64,000 bases of DNA from Mannheimia bovis (GTDB lineage Bacteria; Pseudomonadota; Gammaproteobacteria; Enterobacterales; Pasteurellaceae), in the NCBI RefSeq assembly GCF_014541205.1, contig NZ_CP061280.1, positions 602,798-666,797 of the forward strand, written 5' to 3'. This document shows positions 44,991-55,813 of this stretch, in pieces. The first letter of the stretch is position 1; the number at the start of each line of letters is the position of its first letter. Below the pieces are notes generated by a model. It saw nothing but the letters and a program-made list of their open reading frames with translations. It was not told where the DNA came from and ran no database searches. The position numbers were made by a program, and so were the translations under genes.

Positions 44991-46373
44991 TTATGCCCAT
45001 TTAGCAAGTTCTACGTATTCGCTTATTTCAGGAAACTGCTTCAACCATTTATTCCATTGCACTTCGTTTACTTCAATAGAAATAATACGCTCACCAAAAT
45101 CGTTGAAATGTTCTGTTTTAATGCAATTTTCAGCTTTAAACTGGGCATAAATTGCCCCTGCAGTAACAGGGAGGAGTAGCGTTTCACGCACTAAATGACT
45201 TCGTAGCCTTTCTTGTATTGCTTGGAATAAGAGCTCAATTCCTTGATTTTCTTGTGCGGAAAGATAAATCGCAATAGCTATACCATCATCATTACGTTCG
45301 ATATGTGGCTCGACTCCCTCTAGTTTATCTATTTTATTAAAGACTAAAAGTGTTGGAATTTCCAGTGCACCAATTTCATCAAGCACTTGATTTACCGCAT
45401 CAATATTTTCATTTTTGCGATCGTCTGAACCATCAATAACGTGCAAGAGTAATGTTGCTTCGGTGGTTTCTTGTAAGGTCGATTTGAACGCAGAAACCAA
45501 ATCGTGTGGCAGAAAGCGAATAAAACCTACCGTATCGGCAAGAATTGTTGTGCCAACATCTTGCACCTGAATGCGACGTAACGTCGGATCAAGTGTCGCA
45601 AATAGTTGATCTGCCGCATAAACACCCGCTTGGGTGATGGCATTAAACAAGGTAGATTTGCCTGCATTGGTATAGCCAACAAGGGAGACAGTTGGAATAT
45701 CCGCTTTTTGACGTGTTTTCCGATTTTGATTTCGTTGCTTGCTGACTTTTTCCAAACGGCTTAAAAGTTGCTGAATTCGCACTTTGATCAAACGGCGATC
45801 TGTTTCCAGCTGAGTTTCACCCGGACCTCGTAAGCCAACAGCTCCCCCTTTTTGCTGATCTTGATTGGTTACACGGCGAACTAAGCGGGTTGATAAATGG
45901 CGAAGCTGTGCCAGTTCTACCTGTAGTTTCCCCTCGTGTGATCTTGCACGCTGGGCGAAAATATCGAGGATCAAGCCTGTTCTATCCACCACACGACAGT
46001 TGCATAAGGATTGCAAATTCCGTGTTTGAGCCGGGCTAAGTTGATGATTTACGAGCACAACGGTTGCCTCAAGTTGTTCTACCGCTTCAGCAATTTCTTC
46101 TGCTTTACCTTGTCCGACATAATATTTGATATGGGGGGCTGGGCGAGTTGTAGTTAGAGTTGCCAGTACTTCAACCCCCGCAGATTCTGCCAATGTTTGA
46201 AATTCAAGCAGATTTTCGACATCTTTATATTGTCCAAGATAGAGATGCACAAGAATAGCTTTATCTCTGCCGTCTTCGGCAGCTTCGTTGATTTCTGAAA
46301 TTTGGCTTGCTTCAGATAAAGCAAAGCCAAACCCAGCATCTTCTTCTGAGTTTGGCAATGATTCATTTAACAT
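44991..46373 (-). CDS. hflX: Ribosome-associated GTPase HflX
   Basis: HflX rescues stalled ribosomes and splits them under stress. The 460-residue protein has the HflX N-terminal domain ([32 protein letters not shown]), the linker [20 protein letters not shown] and the G domain ([21 protein letters not shown]). The start is the ATG ending at 46373 (MLNESLPN); an in-frame upstream start lies within hfq. It is last of mutL-miaA-hfq-hflX. Confidence 0.95.
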   Translation of the reverse strand: MLNESLPNSEEDAGFGFALSEASQISEINEAAEDGRDKAILVHLYLGQYKDVENLLEFQTLAESAGVEVLATLTTTRPAPHIKYYVGQGKAEEIAEAVEQLEATVVLVNHQLSPAQTRNLQSLCNCRVVDRTGLILDIFAQRARSHEGKLQVELAQLRHLSTRLVRRVTNQDQQKGGAVGLRGPGETQLETDRRLIKVRIQQLLSRLEKVSKQRNQNRKTRQKADIPTVSLVGYTNAGKSTLFNAITQAGVYAADQLFATLDPTLRRIQVQDVGTTILADTVGFIRFLPHDLVSAFKSTLQETTEATLLLHVIDGSDDRKNENIDAVNQVLDEIGALEIPTLLVFNKIDKLEGVEPHIERNDDGIAIAIYLSAQENQGIELLFQAIQERLRSHLVRETLLLPVTAGAIYAQFKAENCIKTEHFNDFGERIISIEVNEVQWNKWLKQFPEISEYVELAKWA

Positions 46374-46401
46374 TTTTTGATTGATAATGTTGATTATTCC
46401 G

Positions 46402-46668
46402 TTATTCAGTAGATTCTGTTGCAGCTTGAGCGTGCTGGTTTTGGTTGTTATTGTTGTTATGCGATAACGCACGAGCAGGAACAACCGTTGAAATAGCGTG
46501 TTTATACACCATTTGGCTCACCGTGTTTTTTAACAAGATCACGAATTGGTCGAATGATTCGATCTGACCTTGTAATTTAATGCCGTTCACTAAATAAATT
46601 GAAACCGGAATACGCTCACGGCGAAGTGCATTCAAATATGGATCTTGTAAAGATTGACCTTTTGCCAT
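46402..46668 (-). CDS. hfq: RNA chaperone Hfq
   Basis: Hfq is a hexameric Sm-like protein that pairs small RNAs with mRNAs. The 88-residue protein has the proximal-face core [20 protein letters not shown], the Sm2 motif YKHAISTV and a C-terminal tail of repeated Asn and Gln (NNNNNQNQ). It lies between miaA and hflX. Confidence 0.98.
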   Translation of the reverse strand: MAKGQSLQDPYLNALRRERIPVSIYLVNGIKLQGQIESFDQFVILLKNTVSQMVYKHAISTVVPARALSHNNNNNQNQHAQAATESTE

Positions 46669-46738
46669 TTTATTTTTCCTTTTTATTGTTTTGTGTTGAT
46701 ATTAGGACAGCAAATTATGTTATAAGTGCCAAAGGCAT

Positions 46739-47698
46739 TTAGATATTATCACAATTATTTAAATAATGATCGATCTTTTCAACCATTTTTTCTTTGGAGC
46801 TGGTCGGATCTAGACTATCTAGCCAGGTCAGTTCGCCTTGCCAGCTACGAAGCCAGGTAATTTGTCGTTTTGCTAGTTGGCGGGTAGCACAAATCCCTTT
46901 GAAGATCGCTTCATCAAGTGAAATATCGCCTTGTAAATATTCCCACATTTGGCGATAACCCACACAGCGAATTGACGGTAAATTGATATGCAAATCTTCA
47001 CGCAAAAATAACCGCTTGACCTCCTCTTCAAAGCCCAGATCGATCATTTTATGAAAACGTTGTTCAATGCGTTGATGAAGTACAGCTCTGTCTTGTGGTG
47101 CAATTGCAAATTGCAGAATGTTATACGGCAACGTTTCGCCTTGTTGGGCAGTAAGTTCTGTCATTGTTTTACCTGTAATGTAAAACACTTCTAACGCACG
47201 GTTAATACGTTGGCTATCATTTGGATTAATCCTTGTTCCAGCAACAGGGTCGATTTTTACTAATTCTTGGTGCAGAACCGCCCAACCGTGTTGCTCTGCT
47301 CTTGCTTCAATTTCGGCACGAATAGTTGGAGCAGCAGACGGCAACGGTGAAAGCCCTTCCAACAAGGCTTTGTAGTAAAGCATTGTGCCACCCACCAAGA
47401 GCGGAATTTTGCCCTGTGCGGTAATCTCCGCCATTTCACGCAACGCATCGGCGTGAAAGTTCATCGCCGAATAACTTTCCGCCGGGTCTAAAATATCAAT
47501 TAAGCGATGCGGAGCCAGTTCCAATTCAGTTTTACTTGGCTTCGCCGTACCGATGTCCATTCCCTTGTAAATCAAGGCGGAGTCCACACTAATTACCTCA
47601 ACCGGTAATTCCTGTCTGAGAGCGATGGCTAAATCTGTTTTGCCTGAGGCAGTCGGACCCATTAAAAAAAGGGCGAGGGGTTTATTTAGTTTTATCAT
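46739..47698 (-). CDS. miaA: tRNA dimethylallyltransferase
   Basis: MiaA adds a dimethylallyl group to A37 of UNN-decoding tRNAs. The 319-residue protein has the P-loop [12 protein letters not shown], the switch region [19 protein letters not shown] and [14 protein letters not shown]. It starts two bases after the mutL stop. The mutL-miaA-hfq-hflX order is that of E. coli and H. influenzae. Confidence 0.97.
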   Translation of the reverse strand: MIKLNKPLALFLMGPTASGKTDLAIALRQELPVEVISVDSALIYKGMDIGTAKPSKTELELAPHRLIDILDPAESYSAMNFHADALREMAEITAQGKIPLLVGGTMLYYKALLEGLSPLPSAAPTIRAEIEARAEQHGWAVLHQELVKIDPVAGTRINPNDSQRINRALEVFYITGKTMTELTAQQGETLPYNILQFAIAPQDRAVLHQRIEQRFHKMIDLGFEEEVKRLFLREDLHINLPSIRCVGYRQMWEYLQGDISLDEAIFKGICATRQLAKRQITWLRSWQGELTWLDSLDPTSSKEKMVEKIDHYLNNCDNI

Positions 47699-47700
47699 TT

Positions 47701-49587
47701 TTATAAATAGCTAGAAAAATCAATATATGTTCGGATTTTTTCAACCTCTTTCTTCCCATTAGCATAAAGTTCAATTTCTGAGAGCAGAGCAATCACTTCA
47801 CTTAAAGTGCAAGCGGTTGGCATTTCACATTTTTTTGCAAAAAATTCGGCTAAATTGACCGCTTGTGTTTGGTTGAATAATGCAAAGAGTAGCTGTTGCA
47901 GATTTTGCTCTCTTACTGCTTGAGGTACGGAAAGAAGCGTTAGCCTTGTTTGCTCCTGCCAATGTTTTTCGGTAATCGAAAAGCCAAGTTCTGATAATCC
48001 TTCCCTATATTGTTGCCAGCGTTCCGTTTGTGGTTCATCTAAAGTGAGGTTAAGAGGAATGAGCAAGGCTTGAGCTTGCCCTTTACTGAGTTGATAAGTA
48101 AATTTTAGCTCGGCAAGTTTTGCTAGTGGAATTAAGTAAAAATCGTCCCCTTCTTTCATTAATACCGCTTGGTTTTTCACAATAGCTAAAGCTTGAGAAT
48201 GGTTGGTTGCAAGCGGTGTAATTTGCTCCATTTTTTGCAAAACAGGTTCGGGTTTTGTTTCCACTTTTGGTTCAAATGTTGGCATTTGAATAGCGGTTCT
48301 TTCTACTTTTTCTGCTCGAATATCTGAACCACTCAGGAGTTCGTTATACCATTTTTGAGCTGATTGAGAACTACTACTTCGCTCAAATTTCGGCGTAAAA
48401 GGCGAGTGAGTAGAGCGATTTGCATTTTGTTGTGAAAATTCGCCCGCTTGTATTGGCTCTTTGGGCTGTGTAAATACATTTTGCCCAGCGGCTTGGCGGT
48501 TAGTGTCTTTCGCATAAGCCGGCATTGGTTCATTGAGTTCGTTCCGTAGTTCAAGTGTGGGCTGTGCTTGTTGTAGACTATTGCTGACACCTTGCAAAAT
48601 AAAATCGTGTACCAGCCTTCCTTGATGGAAACGCACTTCGTGTTTAGCCGGGTGGACGTTTACATCCACCATTGTAGGATCTAAATCTAAGAAAATCACA
48701 AACGCTGGGTAGTTTCCTGTTGCAATGCTCTCTCCATAGGCTTGGCGGATTGCGTGATTGATGGTTTTGTCTCGCATCATTCGCCCGTTTACATAGCTAT
48801 AGCAAAGATCGTTTTGTGGACGAGCAAGCATCGGTGAGCCAACCCAGCCGTGTAAGTGCAAATCGCCGTGTTGCCAGTCAATATAATTGGCGTTTTGGAT
48901 AAATTCCTCGCCGCAAATCGCTGCTACCCGTTTCTGTTTTTGCTCTACGGATTGATCGGCAACTTTGCGATATTGGCGTACGATTTTGCCATTGTGGCTT
49001 AAGGTAAAACTCACGTTCGGTTTAGCCAGGGCGATGCGTCGGATAACTTCGTCAATATGGGCGAACTCGGTTTTATCGGTGCGTAAAAATTTACGGCGTG
49101 CCGGTGTGTTGAAAAACAGATTAGCGACTTCAATTGTTGTGCCGATAGGGTGCGAAGCCGGTTGAATTTCCACTGCCATTTCTCGCCCTTGTGCGTAAGC
49201 CTGCCACGCTTCACTTTGCTCTGCGGTGCGAGAGGTGAGGGTTAGACGGGAAACCGAGCTGATACTCGCCAATGCCTCGCCCCTAAAGCCTAGGCTTAAA
49301 ATGGCTTCCAAATCTTCCAAACTGCTGATTTTGCTCGTGGCGTGGCGAGCGAGTGCCAACGGCAGATCTTGCTTGCTGATGCCGCAGCCGTTATCTCGAA
49401 TGCGGATCAGTTGTGAGCCACCTTTCTCAATATCAATTTGAATGTTGTCCGCCCCGGCATCAAGGCTGTTTTCCACCAACTCTTTCACCACGGACGCAGG
49501 GCGTTCCACTACCTCACCAGCTGCAATTTGGTTCGCCAGTTGAGGGGGGAGGATATGGATAAGTTGATTTGGAGTGGTGGTTGTCAT
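47701..49587 (-). CDS. mutL: DNA mismatch repair protein MutL
   Basis: MutL is the ATPase that links MutS to MutH. The 628-residue protein has the GHKL motifs ([42 protein letters not shown], and [11 protein letters not shown] with [13 protein letters not shown]). A long low-complexity linker (about 340-440) and a C-terminal dimer domain without the endonuclease motif follow, as in E. coli where MutH does the nicking. Two uptake cores lie in the C-terminal coding part near 47813 and 47858. It heads the operon with miaA. Confidence 0.96.
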   Translation of the reverse strand: MTTTTPNQLIHILPPQLANQIAAGEVVERPASVVKELVENSLDAGADNIQIDIEKGGSQLIRIRDNGCGISKQDLPLALARHATSKISSLEDLEAILSLGFRGEALASISSVSRLTLTSRTAEQSEAWQAYAQGREMAVEIQPASHPIGTTIEVANLFFNTPARRKFLRTDKTEFAHIDEVIRRIALAKPNVSFTLSHNGKIVRQYRKVADQSVEQKQKRVAAICGEEFIQNANYIDWQHGDLHLHGWVGSPMLARPQNDLCYSYVNGRMMRDKTINHAIRQAYGESIATGNYPAFVIFLDLDPTMVDVNVHPAKHEVRFHQGRLVHDFILQGVSNSLQQAQPTLELRNELNEPMPAYAKDTNRQAAGQNVFTQPKEPIQAGEFSQQNANRSTHSPFTPKFERSSSSQSAQKWYNELLSGSDIRAEKVERTAIQMPTFEPKVETKPEPVLQKMEQITPLATNHSQALAIVKNQAVLMKEGDDFYLIPLAKLAELKFTYQLSKGQAQALLIPLNLTLDEPQTERWQQYREGLSELGFSITEKHWQEQTRLTLLSVPQAVREQNLQQLLFALFNQTQAVNLAEFFAKKCEMPTACTLSEVIALLSEIELYANGKKEVEKIRTYIDFSSYL

Positions 49588-49711
49588 TTTCTGCCTTGGT
49601 GGTTTCTAAAAATTAACCCCATTCTATCCAATTTTCTTCCCTTTTGCATATTTCTTCTCAGAAAAGAAAATGGTAGATTAACACTTATTTTACAAAAACG
49701 AGAAAAAATTT

Positions 49712-50950
49712 ATGCAAATGATCGACCTTGCTCAACAAGCAAAACAAGCCAGTTTTGAGCTGGCACAATTTGGAAATCGTCAAAAAAATCAAGCCTTGCT
49801 AACAATTGCCGATAGCCTTGAACAACGTGCGGCGGAAATTTTGGCAGCGAATGCGAAAGATATTGAGTTTGCCCAGTCGCAAGGGATTTCAGCGGCGATT
49901 ATTGACCGCTTGTTATTAAACGAAAGCCGCTTAAAAGGCATTGCGAACGACGTGCGAAATGTGGCGAAACTCGCCGATCCGGTCGGGCAAATAATTGATG
50001 GCGGTGTGCTAGACAGCGGTTTGAAAATCGAACGCCAGCGTGTGCCGCTGGGTGTGATTTTAACCATTTATGAAGCTCGCCCGAACGTAACTATTGATGT
50101 CGCTTCGCTCTGCTTGAAAACGGGCAATGCGGTGATTTTACGTGGCGGTAAGGAAACCAAATTTACCAATGCGGTGCTGGTGGACGTGGTGCAAGCCGCT
50201 CTGGAAAAAGCCGGTTTGCCGAAATTAGCGGTGCAAGCAGTGACCGATCCTGATCGTGCCTTATTATTGGAATTGCTAAAACTTGATCGTTACATTGATA
50301 TGGTGATCCCTCGTGGCGGTGCGGGCTTGCATCAATTCTGTAAAGAAAATTCGACTATTCCGGTGATTGTGGGCGGCATTGGTGTATGCCATTTATTTGT
50401 GGACAAAACGGCTGATCAGGAAAGATCGCTTGAGGTGATTGCGAATGCGAAAACCCAGCGTCCAAGCACTTGTAATACCCTTGAAACCTTGTTGGTAGAT
50501 AAAGCGGTAGCGGTCGAATTTTTGCCAAAACTTGCAGAAAGAATGAAAGCATTAAAAGTGACTTTACATACCAACGATTTGCAAAAAACAGACGGAATTG
50601 AACCGCTTGTAGAGGAAGAACTTACTAGAGAATGGGGTTCCCTCGATCTAAACCTTGTCGTGGTGGATAATTTACAACAAGCGGTAGAACATATCAGCCA
50701 ATACGGCTCGCAACATTCAGAGGGAATTTTAACCTCCGATTACCAAACCGCTCGCCAATTTGTGCAGCAGGTTGATGCGGCAGCGGTTTACATTAACTCT
50801 AGCACTCGCTTTACCGATGGTGGCGAGTTCGGTTTAGGAGCGGAAGTGGCGGTTAGCACGCAAAAATTACACGCCCGAGGCCCGATGGGCTTGGAGGCTC
50901 TCACCACCTACAAATGGGTGTGCGAAAGCGATTATTTGGTGAGGAGCTAG
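49712..50950 (+). CDS. proA: Gamma-glutamyl phosphate reductase
   Basis: ProA reduces gamma-glutamyl phosphate to glutamate-5-semialdehyde in proline synthesis. The 412-residue protein has [20 protein letters not shown], the catalytic cysteine in [12 protein letters not shown] and [18 protein letters not shown]. It is divergent from mutL. No strong ribosome site is seen before ATG 49712. proB is not adjacent. yihY starts at the base after the stop. Confidence 0.96.
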   Translation: MQMIDLAQQAKQASFELAQFGNRQKNQALLTIADSLEQRAAEILAANAKDIEFAQSQGISAAIIDRLLLNESRLKGIANDVRNVAKLADPVGQIIDGGVLDSGLKIERQRVPLGVILTIYEARPNVTIDVASLCLKTGNAVILRGGKETKFTNAVLVDVVQAALEKAGLPKLAVQAVTDPDRALLLELLKLDRYIDMVIPRGGAGLHQFCKENSTIPVIVGGIGVCHLFVDKTADQERSLEVIANAKTQRPSTCNTLETLLVDKAVAVEFLPKLAERMKALKVTLHTNDLQKTDGIEPLVEEELTREWGSLDLNLVVVDNLQQAVEHISQYGSQHSEGILTSDYQTARQFVQQVDAAAVYINSSTRFTDGGEFGLGAEVAVSTQKLHARGPMGLEALTTYKWVCESDYLVRS

Positions 50951-50951
50951 A

Positions 50952-51794
50952 ATGCTGAAGCAGATTTTTGAATTTTTTAAATTGTTTGCGAAGCGTTATT
51001 CGGAAAATAAAATTGCGATTTCAGCAGGTTATCTGACTTACAGCACAATGCTTGCCATTGTGCCGTCAATTATCGTGCTGTTTTCCATTTTTACGCTTTT
51101 CCCTCTGTTTTATGAAGCCAGTGAAATGTTAAAGGCGTTTATTTACGACAACTTCGCCCCAAGTGCAAGTGATACCGTATCAGAATATCTTGAGCTGTTT
51201 GTGGCGAATGCAAAAAAAATGGGGCTCGTCAGTATTATCGGTTTATTTGTGGTTGCACTGATGCTGATTAAAAGCATTGATGAAGCTCTTAATACTATTT
51301 GGCATAACAATAAGAATAGACCGATGTGGTTCTCTTTCTTGCTCTATTTTTTAATTTTAATCTTTGGACCTTTGTTGGCAGGAGCTAGTATTGCGATCAG
51401 CACTTATGTGATGTCATTAGCGATTTTTAGTGGTTCCGGGGCGTTGTCGTTAGGGCAGCATTTATTAGAATTAATGCCGTTTTTCTTGATTTGGTTGCTG
51501 TTTACCTTGGTGTATAAATTTATCCCGATCACAAAGGTAAAATTTAAGCACGCAGCCATTGGGGCATTACTGGCAGCAGTATTCTTTACCTTGGGTAAAC
51601 AAGCCTTTATTTGGTATATCACGGCTTTTCCATCTTACCAAGCGATTTACGGAGCCTTGGCAGTGTTACCGATTATGTTAGTGTGGATTCAGTTAAGCTG
51701 GCAAGTTGTATTATTGGGCGGTCAGTTCTCCGCAATATTAAAAGAAATTGAAGAGGGTAAAGAAAGAGATGATCGGATTGATTCAGCGAGTTAA
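50952..51794 (+). CDS. yihY: YihY/UPF0761 family membrane protein
   Basis: The 280-residue inner-membrane protein has about six helices, the [20 protein letters not shown] start and [20 protein letters not shown], typical of the BrkB/YihY family (once mistaken for RNase BN). The function is not established. It overlaps dtd by 26 bp; yihY-dtd adjacency is conserved in E. coli. Confidence 0.93.
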   Translation: MLKQIFEFFKLFAKRYSENKIAISAGYLTYSTMLAIVPSIIVLFSIFTLFPLFYEASEMLKAFIYDNFAPSASDTVSEYLELFVANAKKMGLVSIIGLFVVALMLIKSIDEALNTIWHNNKNRPMWFSFLLYFLILIFGPLLAGASIAISTYVMSLAIFSGSGALSLGQHLLELMPFFLIWLLFTLVYKFIPITKVKFKHAAIGALLAAVFFTLGKQAFIWYITAFPSYQAIYGALAVLPIMLVWIQLSWQVVLLGGQFSAILKEIEEGKERDDRIDSAS

Positions 51795-52203
51795 ATGGGC
51801 GAAAGTGGAAGTAGAAAATCAAACCGTTGGCGAAATTCAGCACGGTTTATTGGTTCTGCTTGGCGTTGAAAAAGATGACGATGAAGCTAAAGCCGATAAA
51901 CTATTAGAAAAAGTGCTGAATTACCGAGTGTTTTCTGATGAGCAAGACAAAATGAATTTGAATGTTCAGCAAGCTGGCGGTAGCCTGCTCGTGGTTTCGC
52001 AGTTCACCCTTGCGGCAGATACGAACAAAGGTTTACGCCCAAGTTTTTCAAAGGGAGCTGCTCCAATTGATGCTGAGCGTTTATACGACTATTTTCATCA
52101 GCAAGCAGCGGCAAAAATTCATACCCAGACAGGGCAGTTTGCCGCAGATATGCAAGTTAGCTTACAAAATGACGGACCTGTTACGTTTTGGTTGCAGGTT
52201 TAG
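51769..52203 (+). CDS. dtd: D-aminoacyl-tRNA deacylase
   Basis: Dtd removes D-amino acids wrongly attached to tRNA. The 144-residue protein begins [16 protein letters not shown] and has the active-site [17 protein letters not shown] and the Gly-cisPro motif as [11 protein letters not shown] at the end. The start ATG 51769 is behind GAGGG and lies within yihY. A terminator follows. Confidence 0.97.
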   Translation: MIGLIQRVKWAKVEVENQTVGEIQHGLLVLLGVEKDDDEAKADKLLEKVLNYRVFSDEQDKMNLNVQQAGGSLLVVSQFTLAADTNKGLRPSFSKGAAPIDAERLYDYFHQQAAAKIHTQTGQFAADMQVSLQNDGPVTFWLQV

Positions 52204-52209
52204 GTAAGA

Positions 52210-52235
52210 AAAAAGAGAGCTTTTGCTCTCTTTTT
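52210..52235. terminator. Terminator between dtd and mutM
   Basis: AAAAAGAGAGC, loop TTTT, GCTCTCTTTTT: an 11-bp stem shared by two convergent genes. Confidence 0.92.
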
Positions 52236-52237
52236 GG

Positions 52238-53062
52238 TTATTTAGGCAATTTCTGACATTTCGGACAGAAGTAAGTGTTACGTTGCCCAATCACTTTGGT
52301 TTCAATGGGTTTTCCACAATCATTACAGGCTTTCCCTTTTCTGCCATATACTTGCAGCACTTGAGCAAAATAGCCAGGTTTACCGTCAGGTTGGATAAAA
52401 TCTTTGAGCGTTGTGCCGCCTTGAATAATGGCTTTAGTTAGTACTTCTTTGATGGTTTTCACTAAACGCTCGCATTGCTTTTTAGTCAGATTTTGTGCTG
52501 CAAGCTCAGGGTGAATAGCAGCCATAAATAAACTTTCGCACGCATAGATATTTCCAACGCCCACAACTACTTCATTTGTCATAATAAAGGTTTTACAAGC
52601 GGTCGTTTTTTTACGACTTTTTGCAAATAAATAATCGGGTGTGAAATCGTCTGAAAGCGGTTCAGGTCCAAGTTTACGTAGTAGTTCGTGATTTTCAGCC
52701 TTTTCTGCCCATAGCCAGCAGCCGAATTTGCGAGGATCGTTATAGCGTAAAACAGTGCCGTTTTGGGTAATAAGATCGACGTGGTCGTGCTTGCCAATTT
52801 CTTTTTGTTGGTTTTCTTGCAAAATGCCAAGTGAGCCGGACATTCCCAAGTGGACTAAAATATCACCTTTGTCGGTTCGAATAATCAGATATTTCGCCCG
52901 TCTTTCTACTGCTTCGATTTTTGCATTTTGCATTGCGGAAAGCTCATCGCTCACTGCCCAGCGTAGTTTAGGTTGGCGGACCATTATTTGCTTAATTGTT
53001 TGTCCTTTTAAATAAGGCTCGATGCCTCGCACGCTGGTTTCAACTTCGGGTAATTCAGGCAT
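52238..53062 (-). CDS. mutM: Formamidopyrimidine-DNA glycosylase
   Basis: MutM excises oxidised purines such as 8-oxoguanine. The 274-residue protein has the catalytic N-terminus [18 protein letters not shown] (Pro2, Glu3), the H2TH region [15 protein letters not shown] and a C-terminal zinc finger [11 protein letters not shown]...CPKCQ. It is single, followed by a terminator. Confidence 0.97.
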   Translation of the reverse strand: MPELPEVETSVRGIEPYLKGQTIKQIMVRQPKLRWAVSDELSAMQNAKIEAVERRAKYLIIRTDKGDILVHLGMSGSLGILQENQQKEIGKHDHVDLITQNGTVLRYNDPRKFGCWLWAEKAENHELLRKLGPEPLSDDFTPDYLFAKSRKKTTACKTFIMTNEVVVGVGNIYACESLFMAAIHPELAAQNLTKKQCERLVKTIKEVLTKAIIQGGTTLKDFIQPDGKPGYFAQVLQVYGRKGKACNDCGKPIETKVIGQRNTYFCPKCQKLPK

Positions 53063-53083
53063 TTTTACTCCTTATAGTAAAAA

Positions 53084-53103
53084 GGTGCGTTTATAAACGC
53101 ACC
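53084..53103 (-). terminator. Palindromic terminator after brnQ
   Basis: GGTGCGTTTATAAACGCACC is a perfect 20-bp palindrome; read on the minus strand it is followed by TTTTT. It lies just past brnQ. Confidence 0.75.
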
Positions 53104-53117
53104 CTAAATGTTGTTAA

Positions 53118-54407
53118 TTAGGCTTTTTTACCAAATAGATAACCAATTACTGTACCTGCAATTGCAAACGGAATCCACTCCATTGAAATAGATTTCAACG
53201 GCAGAGCGTTTATCACTTCCACACCGGCAACGGATAAAATGGACACAATAGTAACCAGTGCTAATGGTAAGCGTTGAGCCAGTAATGGCAGTCTAATAAA
53301 GATGTTAATAAACATTAGGAAGATAACCGTCATCGCAATCGGATATAGCACTAACAACACCGGCACTGATTTTGAGATAACAAAATCTAAGCCTTGATTA
53401 GCAATGCCAAAGCTAATAAGCGTAAAAATCAATACATACACTTTATAGGAAATTTTCGGGAATACTTCATTGAAATATTCGCTTGTGGTTACGATTAACC
53501 CAATTGAAGTGGTTAAACAGGCAAGAGTTACAATTACGCCCAGTAGCGTACGACCAAACTCACCGAAGGTATCAGTTGCGACACTATTAAGAATAAATGT
53601 ACCGATGTTTTGACCTTTTGCATTCAGCTCTGCGAGAGTTTCTGCACTAATCGGATAGTGATTACCAATCCACGCAAGAGAAATGTAAATTGCTGCTAAT
53701 GCAATAGCTGCAATTACCCCAGCCATTGAAGTCTGCTTGATTAAGTCCTTACCGCCGATACCTTTCGCCTTAATTGCACTAATCACAATCACAGAAAAAG
53801 TAATTGAGGCTAGAGCATCCATTGTTAAATAACCTTCAACAATACCTGTAAAGAGAGGGGTTTCAGGATCAGCTTTAGTTGCTGCTACAGGCAATTCATT
53901 TCCGCCTAATAAGATAACCGCTTTAACAACTAATGCTAAAATCGCAACTAACAATACAGGGGTTAAAATTGCCCCGATTCTATCTACTACCGTTGATGGG
54001 TTTAAGCTGAACCATACCGCAATCAAGTAATAAACGAGTGTAAATATCAATAAAGAAACTGTGCTATTTTCGCCAATAAAGGGTACAACCGCCATTTGGT
54101 AAGCCGTTGCCCCTGTACGAGGAATTGCAAAGAATGGTCCGATAGTTAAATAAATTGCCATTAAAAACAGTAGAGAAAAGTAAGGGTGAACATTTTTGCT
54201 CAACGCTTCTTTGTAACCACCTTGATAATAACCGCTCACGGCAATTCCGAGCAGTGGCAAACCAACACCGGTAAGTACGAAGCCAATAATAGAAGGTAGA
54301 AAATCAACGCCACTATCTAAACCGAGTTTTGGCGGAAAAATTAAGTTACCCGCCCCAAAGAAAATCGCAAAGAGCATAAAGCCCACGATGAAGGTATTTT
54401 TAGTCAT
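53118..54407 (-). CDS. brnQ: Branched-chain amino acid transporter BrnQ
   Basis: BrnQ imports leucine, isoleucine and valine by cation symport (LIVCS family). The 429-residue protein has about 12 membrane helices and the conserved start FIVGFMLFAIFFGAGNLIFP, then GLPLLGIAVSG and PRTGATAYQMAVVPF. There are no close neighbours on the same strand. Confidence 0.95.
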   Translation of the reverse strand: MTKNTFIVGFMLFAIFFGAGNLIFPPKLGLDSGVDFLPSIIGFVLTGVGLPLLGIAVSGYYQGGYKEALSKNVHPYFSLLFLMAIYLTIGPFFAIPRTGATAYQMAVVPFIGENSTVSLLIFTLVYYLIAVWFSLNPSTVVDRIGAILTPVLLVAILALVVKAVILLGGNELPVAATKADPETPLFTGIVEGYLTMDALASITFSVIVISAIKAKGIGGKDLIKQTSMAGVIAAIALAAIYISLAWIGNHYPISAETLAELNAKGQNIGTFILNSVATDTFGEFGRTLLGVIVTLACLTTSIGLIVTTSEYFNEVFPKISYKVYVLIFTLISFGIANQGLDFVISKSVPVLLVLYPIAMTVIFLMFINIFIRLPLLAQRLPLALVTIVSILSVAGVEVINALPLKSISMEWIPFAIAGTVIGYLFGKKA

Positions 54408-54530
54408 AATAATTACTACTTAAAATTAAAAGGAAAGACATTAAAAAATAAGGGGGGATTTTGCCATATTTGCAAACTTCTTGCAAAAAAAGACCGCTTG
54501 ATATTGTGGAAAAATGCGTTTTTAGAGAAG

Positions 54531-54556
54531 AAAAGTCGGCAAATTGCCGACTTTTA
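54531..54556. terminator. Terminator between fabG and brnQ
   Basis: AAAAGTCGGCAA and TTGCCGACTTTT are 12-bp complementary arms. It lies 20 bases past fabG, at the end of the fab operon. Confidence 0.8.
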
Positions 54557-54575
54557 ACAAAATAGAAAGGAAATA

Positions 54576-55298
54576 TTAACTCATATATAACCCACCATTC
54601 ACGTGAATGGTTTCACCGTTGATATAACGTGCATCATCTGAGGCTAAGAATGCTACTGCTTTTGCAATATCTTGTGGAGAGCCAAGTTCGCCAGCCGGAA
54701 TTTGGCTTAAGATTGCATTGCGTTGATCTTCGTTTAGTTCATCGGTCATATCGGTTGCAATAAAGCCCGGAGCAACCACGTTTACTGTAATGCCACGACT
54801 TGCTACTTCTTTTGCGAGGGATTTAGAAAAACCGACTAAACCTGCTTTGGCGGCACAATAGTTTGTTTGACCCGGGTTACCCATTGAACCTACTACTGAG
54901 CCAATGCTAATAATACGTCCGCCTTTTTTCATCATTGGGCGTAAAACAGCTTTAGACAAACGATAAACTGATGTAAGGTTAGTTTGAATGATGTCGAACC
55001 AATCATCATCTTTCATACGCATTAATAAACCATCACGGGTGATGCCAGCGTTATTCACTAACACATCCACATCACCAAAGGTTTCTTTAATCTGTTTTAA
55101 CACAGAATCAATAGATTCTGCATCTGCCACGTTTAGTACTAAACCTTTACCATTTTCGCCTAAGTAAGCAGAAATAGACTCCGCACCTTTTTCAGAGGTC
55201 GCCGTGCCAACTACTGTGTAACCTTTTGCCACCAATTCTTCAGCAATTGCTTTGCCGATACCACGAGTTGCACCTGTAACTAATGCGATTTTGCTCAT
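54576..55298 (-). CDS. fabG: 3-oxoacyl-ACP reductase
   Basis: FabG reduces 3-ketoacyl-ACP with NADPH in each round of fatty-acid elongation. The 240-residue short-chain dehydrogenase has the cofactor loop TGATRGIGKAIAEEL, NNAGITRDGLLMRM and the catalytic Ser-Tyr-Lys in GSVVGSMGNPGQTNYCAAKAG. It follows fabD on the same strand with one membrane-protein gene between. Confidence 0.97.
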   Translation of the reverse strand: MSKIALVTGATRGIGKAIAEELVAKGYTVVGTATSEKGAESISAYLGENGKGLVLNVADAESIDSVLKQIKETFGDVDVLVNNAGITRDGLLMRMKDDDWFDIIQTNLTSVYRLSKAVLRPMMKKGGRIISIGSVVGSMGNPGQTNYCAAKAGLVGFSKSLAKEVASRGITVNVVAPGFIATDMTDELNEDQRNAILSQIPAGELGSPQDIAKAVAFLASDDARYINGETIHVNGGLYMS

Positions 55299-55319
55299 AC
55301 ATTCTCCTATAAAAGACGA

Positions 55320-55808
55320 TTAAAGCGTGAAAATATAAAAAATAAAAAGAACAATAAAGTAGTTTATTACTGTAGTTGAGCCACCAAATAAAGCGTATTT
55401 AACGGCTGAACCTTGCTGCGGATAAATCCAACGTGGGCGAGCAAACGCCCATATTGTTGAGACTACCAATAATCCTAAACTACTTAATAAATAAATTTGA
55501 AATAAAACGACCGCACCTTTTGGATCACCTTTGCTTAATAGCACGCCATAAATAGCCCACGCTTGAATAACCGCGGTAGTAAGTGCTGCCCCGCCGATAA
55601 AAGCTCGGCGAATTTTCGGATTAATAGCCAAAAAGTAAGCTAAAAATGAGCAAGCAGCGGCAACCGAAAGCATACCAAATTGTTTAAATATGGAACTACT
55701 TTCAAGCGGATCGACATTACTAAACATATAGCTGGCAGGCACTATGACTAAGGCAATCAATACGCTGAACAGCATAAATAAAGTTTCTTTGCTCATTTTA
55801 TCGCTCAT
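55320..55808 (-). CDS. Hypothetical membrane protein between fabD and fabG
   Basis: The 162-residue protein has four to five hydrophobic helices (LFMLFSVLIALVIVPASYMF, KFG-like QFGMLSVAAACSFLAYFL, YLLSSLGLLVVSTIWAFA, TVINYFIVLFIFYI). I do not recognise a family. It starts five bases after the fabD stop and ends 22 bases before fabG, so it is cotranscribed with fatty-acid synthesis genes. Such an insert is absent from the H. influenzae fab cluster as I recall it. A role in lipid or acyl handling can only be guessed. Confidence 0.75.
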   Translation of the reverse strand: MSDKMSKETLFMLFSVLIALVIVPASYMFSNVDPLESSSIFKQFGMLSVAAACSFLAYFLAINPKIRRAFIGGAALTTAVIQAWAIYGVLLSKGDPKGAVVLFQIYLLSSLGLLVVSTIWAFARPRWIYPQQGSAVKYALFGGSTTVINYFIVLFIFYIFTL

Positions 55809-55813
55809 TTAAA

